Part shown: positions 26,371 to 35,257 of the stretch, in pieces
How positions within the stretch are numbered: position 1 is the first letter of the stretch
Layout of the letters: each line of letters begins with the position of its first letter
Assembly: GCA_025141015.1 (NCBI GenBank)
Contig: CP081098.1
Coordinates: forward strand, 2,238,501-2,302,500
DNA: 64,000 nucleotides
Reading direction: 5' to 3'
Source of the DNA: Rhodobacteraceae bacterium M382
Lineage (GTDB): Bacteria > Pseudomonadota > Alphaproteobacteria > Rhodobacterales > Rhodobacteraceae
The notes under the pieces: model-generated
Told to the model about the DNA's origin: nothing
Seen by the model: the letters and a program-made list of their open reading frames with translations, nothing else
Databases searched by the model: none
Translations under genes and position numbers: made by a program

Positions 26371-27450
26371 ATGTCGAATGTCATTCGCCTGAACGTTCCG
26401 TCCCAACGTCAAAGCAAGCGCGATCGCCGCGCGGCCTTGATTGCCAGCTTTGCCCAGCATCGTCGGTTCGGTGATGATGTGTTCTGGCTCAAGGAAAATG
26501 CCGAACTTCTGAATATCCTGGAATGTACGGGCCAAACGCTTGACGATGATGCGCTGGCCCCGCACCAGGGGTTCTATGCCCAAGTCGAAAAACGCATGGG
26601 GTTCTTTCCACAATATTATCGCTTTTTGCTGTCGATTTGTCTGGATCTCGAAGATCTGGGGCTCACCGGGACCAAAGGCGAAGCCCTGGCTGCTTGGATA
26701 GACCGCCAGGGACTGGCCGAAGCTGAATTGTCAGACCTTCAAAGGGCCGAAGCGCGCCGCCTATTGGCACGCCGTGGCGTCACTGCGTTGAAATGGGACA
26801 CCAGCCTGACAGATCGGTTGCATCGTTTTGTTAACCGTTCCGAAACTTTTGCGATGCCCAATAAGAAGGCCGCATATGAGTTGACCCACATCGTGTTCTA
26901 TCTCTCTGAATATGGCCGTCGCGATCCGCAACTGGACCAGGCGGCAGTTACCAGCCTCGAATATGCGGGGATCCTGGCCTATTTGGACCAGAACGCTGAT
27001 CTGCTGGCCGAAATCTGTGTCGCCTTGCGATACGCAGGCAAAACCCCTTCGCAGATCTGGGAAGACTGGCTGGAGCGAGAAACCCATCGGTTTACCGTTT
27101 CAACCGGACCACAGGTCAGCCCGCAAGACGATTACCATGACTATTTTGTCTGCAATTGGCTGATGTCGGTGTCCGATCGTGACAGTTTCACCAAACCCGC
27201 CGAATTCGACAAGATGAGCTTTGCCCGCGCCGCGCCCTATGCCGCGCCGCTGCGGGACATGTCTGAAACCATGTTCAAGCTGGAAGATCAGCGCAGCGAC
27301 GATTGGCAAGTCATGCGTCCGCATGTGGAAAACGCGCTGAGCGAGATCGGCCATGACATCCTGACCGAAGCGCAGATGAGTAGCGACAAGTTTGAGAGCT
27401 TCTTTGCCGGGTTCGCCCGTACCAGCATGCAGGGCGGGGTGCTGTTGTGA
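26371..27450 (+). CDS. Unrecognised helical protein in the repeat-peptide operon
   Basis: The 359-residue protein from the ATG at 26371 has AGGAAA 9-14 bp upstream; an earlier ATG at 26320 would add a 17-residue extension. It is predicted to be mostly alpha-helical and soluble, with no signal peptide. Distinct blocks are HRRFGDDVFWLKENAELLNI (residues 30-49), YAQVEKRMGFFPQYYRFLLS (69-88), KKAAYELTHIVFYLSEYGRR (165-184) and DDYHDYFVCNWLM. The ELTHIVFYLSEYG segment is the most striking. From memory it may correspond to a Rhodobacteraceae DUF (perhaps DUF6902), which I cannot check. It is 72 bp after the repeat protein and overlaps the transporter start by four bases (ATGA), so the genes look co-translated. 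It could process, modify or carry the repeat protein. Confidence 0.75.
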   Translation: MSNVIRLNVPSQRQSKRDRRAALIASFAQHRRFGDDVFWLKENAELLNILECTGQTLDDDALAPHQGFYAQVEKRMGFFPQYYRFLLSICLDLEDLGLTGTKGEALAAWIDRQGLAEAELSDLQRAEARRLLARRGVTALKWDTSLTDRLHRFVNRSETFAMPNKKAAYELTHIVFYLSEYGRRDPQLDQAAVTSLEYAGILAYLDQNADLLAEICVALRYAGKTPSQIWEDWLERETHRFTVSTGPQVSPQDDYHDYFVCNWLMSVSDRDSFTKPAEFDKMSFARAAPYAAPLRDMSETMFKLEDQRSDDWQVMRPHVENALSEIGHDILTEAQMSSDKFESFFAGFARTSMQGGVLL

Positions 27451-28370
27451 TGAACGCAACGATGCAGAACACGGCCATTGGGGCCGGGCTGGTCATTATC
27501 TACACCGCGCTGATTTCTTCAGCGGATGCGATTACCAAACTGATTGCGGGCGGCTATGCCGCACCGCAATTGTTCTGTCTGTCCGGGTTGATCGTCGTGG
27601 GGCTGAGCGCGCTGGCGGATCGCCACCCATCCCAGCGGCGGGGGCTGCGGACCACCTGTCCGCGCGCCATGGCGCTGCGGTCCGGGGCGACTGTCCTGGC
27701 AGCTGTGAGCTTCTTCTATGCGTTCAAACTGTTGCCTTTTGCCGAAGTATTCCTGTTCATCGGTCTGATGCCGCTGTTGTCGGGGCTGATGTCGGGCATG
27801 GTTTTGGGGGAACACGTCCGGCCCTCTGCCTGGGTCGCTTTGGTGGCCGGGTTTGTTGGGGTTACGTTCCTGTTTCCGGCTGGGGTTCATTCCATTTCAT
27901 GGGGCCACGGGTTTGCTTTTGCCGCTGCTGTGTTCGGGACGTTTTCCATGGTGATGGCCCGGTTTATCGGACGATATGAAACCAATGCACTGGCGCAGGT
28001 CTTTTTTCCCAATCTGGCGATCTTTGTTTGTATGGGCGCGGTGCTGCCGTTTGTCTGGAAGCCGATGCCGATCAGCGATCTGGCCTGGGTGGCGACCTAC
28101 GCGGGGCTGTTGTTTGGGGCACGCTGGGTGGTTGTCGTGGCGCTGCGCCTGCTGGCCGCCTATGCTGTCACGCCGCTGATGAATCTGCAATTTGTCTGGA
28201 TGGTTTTTCTGGGCGCGGTGTTTTTTGGCGAGCTGCCAGCAGCGGGAACCTACGTCGGGGTGAGCTTTGTCATCGGATCTGGGCTATTTCTGGTTTGGGA
28301 CTTCACCCATACAAGCGATGTCGCGACAAGAACCGTAAAACCCAGTATCATCAAAGAGCTAAACTCATAA
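27447..28370 (+). CDS. EamA/DMT-family transporter, coupled to the unknown helical protein
   Basis: The 307-residue integral membrane protein has about ten hydrophobic helices and two EamA repeats. ALISSADAITKLIAGGYAAP opens the first, with MALRSGATVLAAVSFFYAF and AEVFLFIGLMPLLSGLMSGM inside it. GHGFAFAAAVFGTFSMVMAR begins the second. Such proteins usually export small metabolites or amino-acid derivatives from the cytoplasm. Its ATG overlaps the stop of the preceding gene (ATGA), so translation is probably coupled. This makes it the natural exporter for whatever that operon produces. EamA proteins are not known peptide exporters, which is a caution. Confidence 0.88.
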   Translation: MMNATMQNTAIGAGLVIIYTALISSADAITKLIAGGYAAPQLFCLSGLIVVGLSALADRHPSQRRGLRTTCPRAMALRSGATVLAAVSFFYAFKLLPFAEVFLFIGLMPLLSGLMSGMVLGEHVRPSAWVALVAGFVGVTFLFPAGVHSISWGHGFAFAAAVFGTFSMVMARFIGRYETNALAQVFFPNLAIFVCMGAVLPFVWKPMPISDLAWVATYAGLLFGARWVVVVALRLLAAYAVTPLMNLQFVWMVFLGAVFFGELPAAGTYVGVSFVIGSGLFLVWDFTHTSDVATRTVKPSIIKELNS

Positions 28371-28984
28371 CATTCGTAGCCCAGTGTTTTCTGATCTATT
28401 TCTAAGACATGCCAACAGGCGGGGCAACAGAATGGCAGTTGCAAAGACGAACGTGCGTATTTTCCAGCTGCGCGACATGCGGGCTCTGGGCAAAACGGGA
28501 CCATAGGTGTGTCCCTTCCCGTGTCGTCCAAAGGGTGGTGCCGTTGGCTGGGGCAGGTCAGGATCGCAGGCCGGACACATGCGTTTGGTTCGGTTAGACT
28601 GGGCGATGTCGACCGTGATGAAGCAGGCCACGAATGGCGGTCGATCCACAGGCGGTTGCGGTAAGGCGAGACCGTTGCCGGGATCCGGGGCACCACATCG
28701 GGTGAGAGTTTCCATGACATGGCAAAAGCGACCCATGCGACCGAAAAGAACGCCCGAAAGGGCGAGAGCGGAACACTTGGTGTGTGCACGGGGCACCATC
28801 TTGGCTCATTGAACGGGGCGACATTACCAACCTGACCGCACCTGCGCTGTTGGCATAGCTGACACACGCGGTTCAGTCACGACCAGAAATTCGGCTGTGT
28901 TGACAGAGGTGCCCGGCGACACGGCTGGAAGCACGCCACGTCGGCAAGAAACCCCGGAGAGCTAATCCAAGGACGCTGTCACAA
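28371..28984. other. Non-coding or decayed DNA after the transporter
   Basis: This stretch of about 610 bp has several open frames on both strands but none with motifs I recognise or a convincing ribosome site. It adjoins an IS91-type transposase remnant and is probably decayed element sequence. Confidence 0.4.
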
Positions 28985-29619
28985 GTGACCCACACGGTCC
29001 GTGATGTCTGGGGCGGAGTCGATCTGGTGCGATTGGCAGAACCGGATACCTTCGCCGCCAATCTCGCACCATTGCGCAAAACCGTTCGGGTCGCCTATGC
29101 CAAACCGTCTTTCGGTGGGTCTGATCAGGTGCTGGTCTATATGAGCCGGTACGCGCACCGAGTCGCGATCTCCAACCATCGCCCCGTCTGCGTCGTTCCC
29201 GACACTGTCGCATTCCGATGGAAAACCAATGCATCAAGCGCGCGGATCGCATGACGAAGATGCGCCTGCCGACAGAAGAATTCATCCGACGCTTTCTGAT
29301 CCACGTCCTGCCCTTCGGCTTCCATCGCATCCGACACTCGAGCTTTTTGGCTAACGCCATCCGCCGTGACAGGATCGCGAAGATCAGGCGTTTGCTGAAT
29401 GCAGATCCGACCTGGTGCCGACATCGGGTGAAAGAACCCGCGACACCCCCGACGAACCACATGCGCAACAGCCTTGCCCCAAATGCAGCGGCGCAATGGT
29501 TATCGTTCAGACCTTTCTGCGCGGTCAAACACCCAAATGCCGCGCACCGCCATGGGAGGATGCCGCATGATACGACGAGCAAACCCGGCCCGTTCTTGCG
29601 CAGTAGCCGGAACACTTAG
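28985..29619 (+). pseudogene. IS91-family transposase remnant (frameshifted)
   Basis: Frame one gives LAPLRKTVRVAYAKPSFGGS, DQVLVYMSRYAHRVAISNHR and VAFRWK; a second frame continues LPTEEFIRRFLIHVLPFGFH and RIRHSSFLANAIRRDRIAKI. Joined, this is the C-terminal half of an IS91-type Y2 transposase (consensus PLRKTxWVVYAKPPFGG... SRYTHRVAISN... EFIRRFLxHVLPxGFHRIRHYG). The switch between frames at about 29235 shows a frameshift, and the N-terminal zinc-binding half is missing. It is an inactive scar between the repeat-peptide operon and the amidohydrolase genes. Confidence 0.75.
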
Positions 29620-29911
29620 TGCGCTTAACTCAGCAAATTCAGGACTGCACAAGGCATGTGGCGTAAGATCCCGAGTCTAGATCGTAAAACCGTGTTGGGA
29701 AAATCAATTGGATTACAGGGCCTGTCATCACACAGTCGGTCACTCTGATTATCGACCTCTGCAGCCGTAACGCACAATCCCCATGGCAATGATACCCGCC
29801 CGCGCTTTGCTTCTTGTCAGGCTAGTCGCCGTTGCAGCTCACGCTGACAGCAGCTTTCAATCCAACTAGGGAACCCGAGACTATGGATTCGGGAGCCCAA
29901 TTGCTCCCATG

Positions 29912-31342
29912 TTAGTTGAGAGTGTTTTTATGGATCTCGCCGTTTTTCATCACGAACGGGATCGTATCGACGGAGGATGTTGGGCGCGGCGCAGATCCGA
30001 ACATCGACTCGGATGCCCCGATCACACTGAGATCTTCCAGCGGATCGCCGTCCACCAGGATGATGTCGGCGTAGGCACCTTCTTCTATCACGCCGATCTT
30101 TCCCTCCGCGTAGGGGTTCATGATGCCACTAAGTGCCAGCAGTTTGCCGGCATCCGACGTCATAGCCTGCAATGTGCGTAAGTTGCCAAATGATCGACCC
30201 CACTGGGTAATCTGGAAGTCGCGAGTCTGTCGCCACGCGGGAGGTGTCACGGCAAGGGAATCGGAACCAAATGCCATGTTGATCCGATATTCATTGGCCA
30301 GCTTGATCCATGCCTCGCCGTTCTTGTTGACCCGTGCGGTCTTAGCATAGGCGGGGAGAGTGGGATTGCCGTAGTATGGATGTTCCAAAATGTCTGGTGC
30401 AAACGCCGCCATCGCGGGCACCACCCACGCATCCGCCTCGGCCACCATCTTGAAGGTTTCGGGCTCGGACATCAGGTTGCCATGCTCGATCGATACCACC
30501 CCAGCGCGGATGGCGTTCTGCACCGAGATGTCCGTGTAAGCGTGCACAGCCGAATACGTTCCGAAATCACCGGTTGCCTTGACCATCGCTGCCAGTTCTT
30601 CGGGTGTGCCTTGTATCGAATCCAATGGATCACGCTCTGACGTAACCCCGCCGCCCGACATCATCTTCACAAAATCCGCACCCCCGGCCAGATTGTTGCG
30701 CGACGCTTTTAGAACCGCGTCACCACCGTCGGCCAGCGTGGTCAGGCCAAGTCCTTCGAGATAGGATTTTTCACCGCTCAACACAGTGGGGTTCCAACGC
30801 CAGTCGCCATGACCGGAAGAGGCACTGACACAAGCCCCCGACAGATAGATGCGGGGTCCCGTCAGGGTCCCGATGTCGATGTGTTTCTGGAGACCGGACG
30901 ACGTGCCACACAGATCGCGCACCGTGGTCACGCCCGCAGGCAGGTATTCTTGCGCGCTTGCGTAGGCCAAACCGCCCAGCTCTTCCCAAGTCATCAGTTG
31001 CGCACCCTGAATGGCGCGGTCATTGCCCGAGCCGACAAACTGCATGTTCAGATGCACATGCATGTCAATGAGACCCGGCATTAGAGTTCGACCGCCGCCA
31101 TCGATCATGACAGCGTTTGCAGCCGCCAAGGGCGCGGCAGAAACGGCCCTGATAAGGTTACCTTCGACGAGAACATTGGCGTTCTCTATGAGAGCCTCGT
31201 TCACACCGTCGAAAACATTCACATTGGTGAAAAGCGTTTGTGCCGGAGTGTCCTGTGCGGACGCAACGCTGGTAGAGAACACGGCAGCGGCAATGACCGA
31301 TTCAAAAATCCAGGCCTTTTTTTGAATAGACCGGTTCTCCAT
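29912..31342 (-). CDS. Exported metal-dependent amidohydrolase (imidazolonepropionase-like), paralog 1
   Basis: The 476-residue protein has a signal peptide (cleavage after VASAQ, about residue 30) and then a composite beta-sandwich/TIM-barrel amidohydrolase. Metal ligands are visible: HVHLN after LMPGLIDM, the lysine of FVKMMSGGGV (probable carboxylated Lys), HAYTD, SIEHGN and the Asp of FGSDSLAVTP. The last residues return to the beta-sandwich (GAYADIILVDGDPLED). Related enzymes are Xaa-Pro dipeptidases or cyclic imide/amide hydrolases. It acts in the periplasm. It lies 79 bp after paralog 2; the shared DTPAQTLFTNVNVFDGVNE segment shows recent duplication. Confidence 0.88.
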   Translation of the reverse strand: MENRSIQKKAWIFESVIAAAVFSTSVASAQDTPAQTLFTNVNVFDGVNEALIENANVLVEGNLIRAVSAAPLAAANAVMIDGGGRTLMPGLIDMHVHLNMQFVGSGNDRAIQGAQLMTWEELGGLAYASAQEYLPAGVTTVRDLCGTSSGLQKHIDIGTLTGPRIYLSGACVSASSGHGDWRWNPTVLSGEKSYLEGLGLTTLADGGDAVLKASRNNLAGGADFVKMMSGGGVTSERDPLDSIQGTPEELAAMVKATGDFGTYSAVHAYTDISVQNAIRAGVVSIEHGNLMSEPETFKMVAEADAWVVPAMAAFAPDILEHPYYGNPTLPAYAKTARVNKNGEAWIKLANEYRINMAFGSDSLAVTPPAWRQTRDFQITQWGRSFGNLRTLQAMTSDAGKLLALSGIMNPYAEGKIGVIEEGAYADIILVDGDPLEDLSVIGASESMFGSAPRPTSSVDTIPFVMKNGEIHKNTLN

Positions 31343-31421
31343 AACTCTTCCTTTCCTAATTGGTTTGAAGGATGCGCGGGATACCGAGGGTAAAATTGGG
31401 GTACGCCACCCCGCGCTACGC

Positions 31422-32843
31422 TCAGTTGAGCGTGTTCTTATAGATCACACCGTCTTTCATGATGAGATGCATCGCCGGGATCTCTCCGGGTTTGCGATCC
31501 GGTGCGTCGAACAATTCTTTGCTGCCACCTATCAATGTGATGTCTTCCAGCGGGTTGCCATCGATCAATAGGATGTCAGCATATGCGCCTTGCGCGATCA
31601 CACCGAGGGAACCGGCAGGATATGGGTTCTGGCCACCCGTGAGAGCGGCGAGATCGCCGCCGATGGAGGTCATGGATTTCAGCGTCTGCAAAGTGCCAAA
31701 CTTGTCCGCCCAGAACCAGATCTCGTGATCGCGGTTACGGATCGCGTTCGCTGGCGTAACCGTGACGGTATCTACTCCAAAGGTGGTCTTTTCCAAAAGC
31801 TTGGGAAATTTCAAAAGAATATCTGGAATCCGTGCCATCCCCTTGGCAACCAACAATGATTTGGCCTTGTTCACTGACGGCTCAGGTCCAAACGTGCGCT
31901 CGATTGCTTCGAGAGAAGAAACCGAGAGCTGTGGATTATAGAACACGCCTGCGTCGACCATCATTGCGGCTGTTTCCTCATCCAGAAACTGCCCATGCAT
32001 GATCTCTCCCAGGCCGAGGCGCAAACCGCGTTGAATATCGGGTGGGTTGTTCACATGCGCCGTTGCGTAGGTGCCCCAATCATTCGAAGCTCGGACCACG
32101 GCTGTCACTTCCTCGTCGGTGGCCTGTATCGTATGCAAGCCGTCCTTGGAGGAAAAAACGCCGCCGCTCATCATCATCTTGTTCAACACAGCACCGTTTG
32201 CGAGGTTCTGGCGGGCGGCACTCAGCGACGCATCGTGCCCATCAACGACATAGGCCAGACCAAGCTGTGCGACTTTGCCTGTGTTTCGGCTTTCGAGCGT
32301 GTTTTGCCCCTTCAGTCTCCAGTCGCCATGGCCGGAAGTTTGGCTGATCACGGCACCAGCGTGGTAAATCCGAGGACCGATGGCAAAACCGCCGTCAATT
32401 GCGCGGCGAATCCCAACCTGCAGGGCACCGACGTCACGCACGGTCGTGAAGCCATCCATCAAGATGCTTTGAGCCGTAAATGCCGCCATTGCCCCGACTT
32501 CTTGCCAGTCACGATCCTCAAATGTATCGTAGCCACCCACCATATGTTGCATGTTCAGGTGCACGTGACTTTCGATAAGCCCCGGCATCAATGTGCGGCC
32601 ACCGCCGTCAATGACCGTGGCCTCCGGTGCATCAATGGCGTCCGTTGACACGGCCTTGATCAAATTGCCTTCGACCAGAACGCTGGCGTTCTCCATCAGA
32701 GATTCGTTCACCCCATCAAAGACATTCACATTGGTGAACAACGTCTGCGCTGGTGTGTCCTGAGCGAACGCAAAGCTGGCAGAAAAGGTTATTGCCGCAG
32801 CTAACGCCGCAACCCCAGTCGTATATTTCGACAGAACTTTCAT
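31422..32843 (-). CDS. Exported metal-dependent amidohydrolase, paralog 2
   Basis: From the ATG at 32843 (preceded by AGGGGAAGCCA) the 473-residue protein has a signal peptide ending AFAQ and the same fold as its downstream neighbour: HVHLN after LMPGLIES, NKMMMSGGVFSS, TAHVNNP, EIMHGQFLD and FGVDTVTVTP. The open frame extends to 32942, but that region is not a signal peptide. The differing active-site surroundings (VNNP versus AYTD, MHGQ versus EHGN) suggest that the two copies act on different substrates. It is divergent from the AraC regulator; the 179-bp gap holds the likely common promoter. Confidence 0.88.
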   Translation of the reverse strand: MKVLSKYTTGVAALAAAITFSASFAFAQDTPAQTLFTNVNVFDGVNESLMENASVLVEGNLIKAVSTDAIDAPEATVIDGGGRTLMPGLIESHVHLNMQHMVGGYDTFEDRDWQEVGAMAAFTAQSILMDGFTTVRDVGALQVGIRRAIDGGFAIGPRIYHAGAVISQTSGHGDWRLKGQNTLESRNTGKVAQLGLAYVVDGHDASLSAARQNLANGAVLNKMMMSGGVFSSKDGLHTIQATDEEVTAVVRASNDWGTYATAHVNNPPDIQRGLRLGLGEIMHGQFLDEETAAMMVDAGVFYNPQLSVSSLEAIERTFGPEPSVNKAKSLLVAKGMARIPDILLKFPKLLEKTTFGVDTVTVTPANAIRNRDHEIWFWADKFGTLQTLKSMTSIGGDLAALTGGQNPYPAGSLGVIAQGAYADILLIDGNPLEDITLIGGSKELFDAPDRKPGEIPAMHLIMKDGVIYKNTLN

Positions 32844-33022
32844 TGGCTTCCCCTGAGATGACCGAGAACAAAATTTGGATCTCTTCTCTAGGCAGAATGC
32901 CCGATACTTAAACGAATTACCTGACAGTTCGAGGCGGCCCATTACGATTGCCGTTACAAAGTGTCAGGTTTTAGCGGGTTCCCTCTCCATTTTCCTGACG
33001 ATCCGTCTATACTCTTCAACGT

Positions 33023-34072
33023 GTGACAAGTGAGGGCATTCTTGTGGCTGCAGATCATGATCGGAGTGACATACCGATGGTTCGGACCACTGTATTGGCT
33101 CCTGTGGTTCAGGCGTTGAAGGCCTGCGGCGAAGACATTGACGTTTTTCTAGCGGCTTTTGATCTTTCCGTCGCGCCCATTAGAGATCCGACATCCTACA
33201 TACGCAATGATATTGTCTATCGGGTGTATGCAGCGGCGGCTGAGCTACGCAATGATCAGTGTTTCTGCACGTCCGTTGGTCGCAACATCAACCTTGCAGA
33301 CTTCCTTCCGTTCGGCGCCGCCCTTGAGGAGGCCACGACAATTGGTGGGTTTATCTCTCGCTTCACCCAAGCTGTGGCCAGCGAGACGAACTCCATCTCT
33401 CAGAGCCTGTTCGTCGAAGACACCACGGCATATTTTAGCGCCAAACGTAAGTTTATCCCAACCGTGTCACCGGCCCACATCGACGGCTTTATGATTGGGA
33501 TTTGGATCACATTCTTGCATGAAGCACTCGATTTCCGCTGGGATCCGGCTTCGGTGTTGGTCAGGATGTGCGATCCGGCTGTTCTACCGCAAGAGTTTCA
33601 CGGCATCCGGGCGATCAAGAGCAATGACCGGGGCTTTTCCATTCGGTTTCCTGCTGCATGGTTAACGATTCCGCTGAATGGGGTATTCGCGTCCAAAGAC
33701 ACGGACGATTTAGTCGGTCCGCAACTGGATATGCTCGCTCCGAAGGGGTTTGTGGAGGCCATTCGGGCAATACTGGAGAAACACATCAGCGAGAATGATC
33801 TGAGCGTTGAAAAAGCGGCAGAGCTGTGCGGGTTTTCAAAATCGGCACTGGCACGCAGATTGGCCAAATTTGATACGACCATTATCGAGATTCTGACAGT
33901 TCTCAAAATGGACTCTGCAAAGCGAAATCTGACCAGTTCCAATGCCTCTATCCAGAGCATTGCGCTTGGGCTTGGTTACTCTGACGCAACCGCGTTTAGC
34001 AGAGCTTTTCGAAAGCGTACCGGGTTATCCCCTCGTGCCTACAGGCAATCAGTCAAAACAATGGACCAATAG
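33023..34072 (+). CDS. AraC-family transcriptional regulator
   Basis: The 349-residue protein starts at GTG 33023; an ATG at 33077 is an alternative start. The first 200 residues match the N-terminal AraC ligand-binding domain seen in OruR/ArgR-type regulators (APVVQALKACGEDIDVFLAA). Residues about 250-345 form the double helix-turn-helix (AELCGFSKSALARRLAKFDT, ALGLGYSDATAFSRAFRKRT, GLSPRAYRQS). It is divergent from the amidohydrolase pair, which suggests it controls them. A DoxX-like gene follows two bases after its stop. Confidence 0.85.
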   Translation: MTSEGILVAADHDRSDIPMVRTTVLAPVVQALKACGEDIDVFLAAFDLSVAPIRDPTSYIRNDIVYRVYAAAAELRNDQCFCTSVGRNINLADFLPFGAALEEATTIGGFISRFTQAVASETNSISQSLFVEDTTAYFSAKRKFIPTVSPAHIDGFMIGIWITFLHEALDFRWDPASVLVRMCDPAVLPQEFHGIRAIKSNDRGFSIRFPAAWLTIPLNGVFASKDTDDLVGPQLDMLAPKGFVEAIRAILEKHISENDLSVEKAAELCGFSKSALARRLAKFDTTIIEILTVLKMDSAKRNLTSSNASIQSIALGLGYSDATAFSRAFRKRTGLSPRAYRQSVKTMDQ

Positions 34073-34074
34073 CA

Positions 34075-34437
34075 ATGATCGTGATCATTAGCATTCTACT
34101 TACCGTATTCTTCCTGTTCGCGAGTTCGATCAAAATATTCGGATGGCAGGACAAGATATTCCAAATCCAGCTTGAAATGTTCAAAAGCTACGGCCTGAAC
34201 AGAGGCATTATGCGACTGGTGGGCATGGTTGAGTTGTTTGGTGCTATCGCTATCTGGTTCTCGGGTACAATCTTCTCACCGCTTGGGGCCATGGCGCTGC
34301 TCGGCACTTCGATTGGGGCCATCGGGTGCCATTTGATTTTCGACACTTGGAAGCAGGGTGTGCCAGCGATGATAACAGGGACACTATCAGCAGTACTTTT
34401 GTGGAACAGTAAGGAACTGATCTTGAGCGTGGTTTGA
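34075..34437 (+). CDS. DoxX-like integral membrane protein
   Basis: The 120-residue protein has four hydrophobic helices: IVIISILLTVFFLFASSIKI, then a short amphipathic loop, GMVELFGAIAIWFSG, LGAMALLGTSIGAIGCHLIF and MITGTLSAVLLW. This is the DoxX/DoxX_2 four-helix layout, and the position of the SSIKIFG and ELFGAIAIW blocks fits. The ATG is two bases after the AraC stop, so the genes are probably co-transcribed. The role is unknown; some DoxX proteins take part in thiol or redox chemistry at the membrane. Confidence 0.75.
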   Translation: MIVIISILLTVFFLFASSIKIFGWQDKIFQIQLEMFKSYGLNRGIMRLVGMVELFGAIAIWFSGTIFSPLGAMALLGTSIGAIGCHLIFDTWKQGVPAMITGTLSAVLLWNSKELILSVV

Positions 34438-34842
34438 CTGGTGTACCGGTCATTTCCAACCTTCATTCGTCAGGAGCGCAGCGACTGACCGGTTCCCGCC
34501 CAAAATGTAGAATGGTAAAATCTGCTTCGGGCCGGGGGGTATAAAAGAAACACTTTTTCACCTTTTGGCCAGCTCTGGTCGGTCTGGAAACCGGGCCGCA
34601 CCATGCAGGGGCGATAGGGAAATCCGTATGGTGCCGGAAATTTATGGTCTGGAATGAGTTGCGTGACCAACGTGTCACCTGACAGCCAAGGTATACCCGC
34701 TGGTGCGCCGGTTCGGTTTTAACGTATTGATGGTAGATGATTTACGTATCTTGGTCCGCGGGCCCAGTTCATGCCCGACGATCATCCCAAGCCGGTCCTG
34801 CCAAGGATCAAGGCGCTGGGGAAGCTGCGTGCTGATCCCTGA
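34438..34842. other. Intergenic region, no gene seen
   Basis: Nothing in this stretch of about 400 bp between the DoxX-like gene and erpA looks coding. The open frames on either strand have no motifs and no ribosome site. It may be the edge of the accessory segment that begins near 28400. Confidence 0.45.
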
Positions 34843-35166
34843 TTACATCGAAAACGATGTCCCGCAACCGCAGGATGAGGTGGCGTTCGGGTTGTTGATG
34901 ACAAACCGGGCACCAATCAGCTCTTCGGTGAAATCGATCACCGCGTTTTCCAGAAACGGCAGCGACACGGCATCGACTACGACTTTCTGCCCTTGTCCTT
35001 CCAGCACAAGGTCATCGGACTTGGGCGCGTCCAGTTCGATTTCATATTGAAACCCGGAACACCCTCCGCCCTCTACAGCGACACGCAGGGCCTGTCCCTG
35101 GTCAGCCGCGCCAATCTCGGAGAGCCGTTCAAAGGCACGGTCGGTCACTTTGGGGGGCAGCATCAT
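34843..35166 (-). CDS. erpA: A-type iron-sulfur carrier protein (ErpA/IscA-like)
   Basis: The 107-residue protein has the HesB/IscA/ErpA fold with the three conserved cysteines: GGGCSGFQYEIE (Cys at about residue 36) and SSCGCGTSFSM at the C-terminus. These ligate an Fe-S cluster that is passed to apoproteins. In alphaproteobacteria this gene beside dgt is usually called erpA. There is a second Met directly after the first (MMLPPKV). The gene is divergent from dgt with a 91-bp gap. Confidence 0.9.
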   Translation of the reverse strand: MMLPPKVTDRAFERLSEIGAADQGQALRVAVEGGGCSGFQYEIELDAPKSDDLVLEGQGQKVVVDAVSLPFLENAVIDFTEELIGARFVINNPNATSSCGCGTSFSM

Positions 35167-35257
35167 TTAGGAAAACTCCGATGGGTCATTGCGGCGCAGT
35201 ACATTATATAGAAAGGTGGGGCACAGGCGACAAGATCGCAATGGGAAAAGATAATAT

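Noticed and set aside
25802-26384. Long reverse-strand open frames (183-187 codons) across the 63-bp repeats
   Set aside because: They are shadows: a repeat whose period is a multiple of three keeps any stop-free antisense frame open in every copy. They have no ribosome site or known motifs.
29891-29908. GGGAGC-CCAATT-GCTCCC hairpin as terminator of the amidohydrolase genes
   Set aside because: The stem is only six base pairs and no T run follows on the reverse strand, so I do not list it as a terminator.
34703-35050. Forward open frame of 115 codons over erpA
   Set aside because: It is antisense to the clearly identified ErpA gene with its conserved cysteines.
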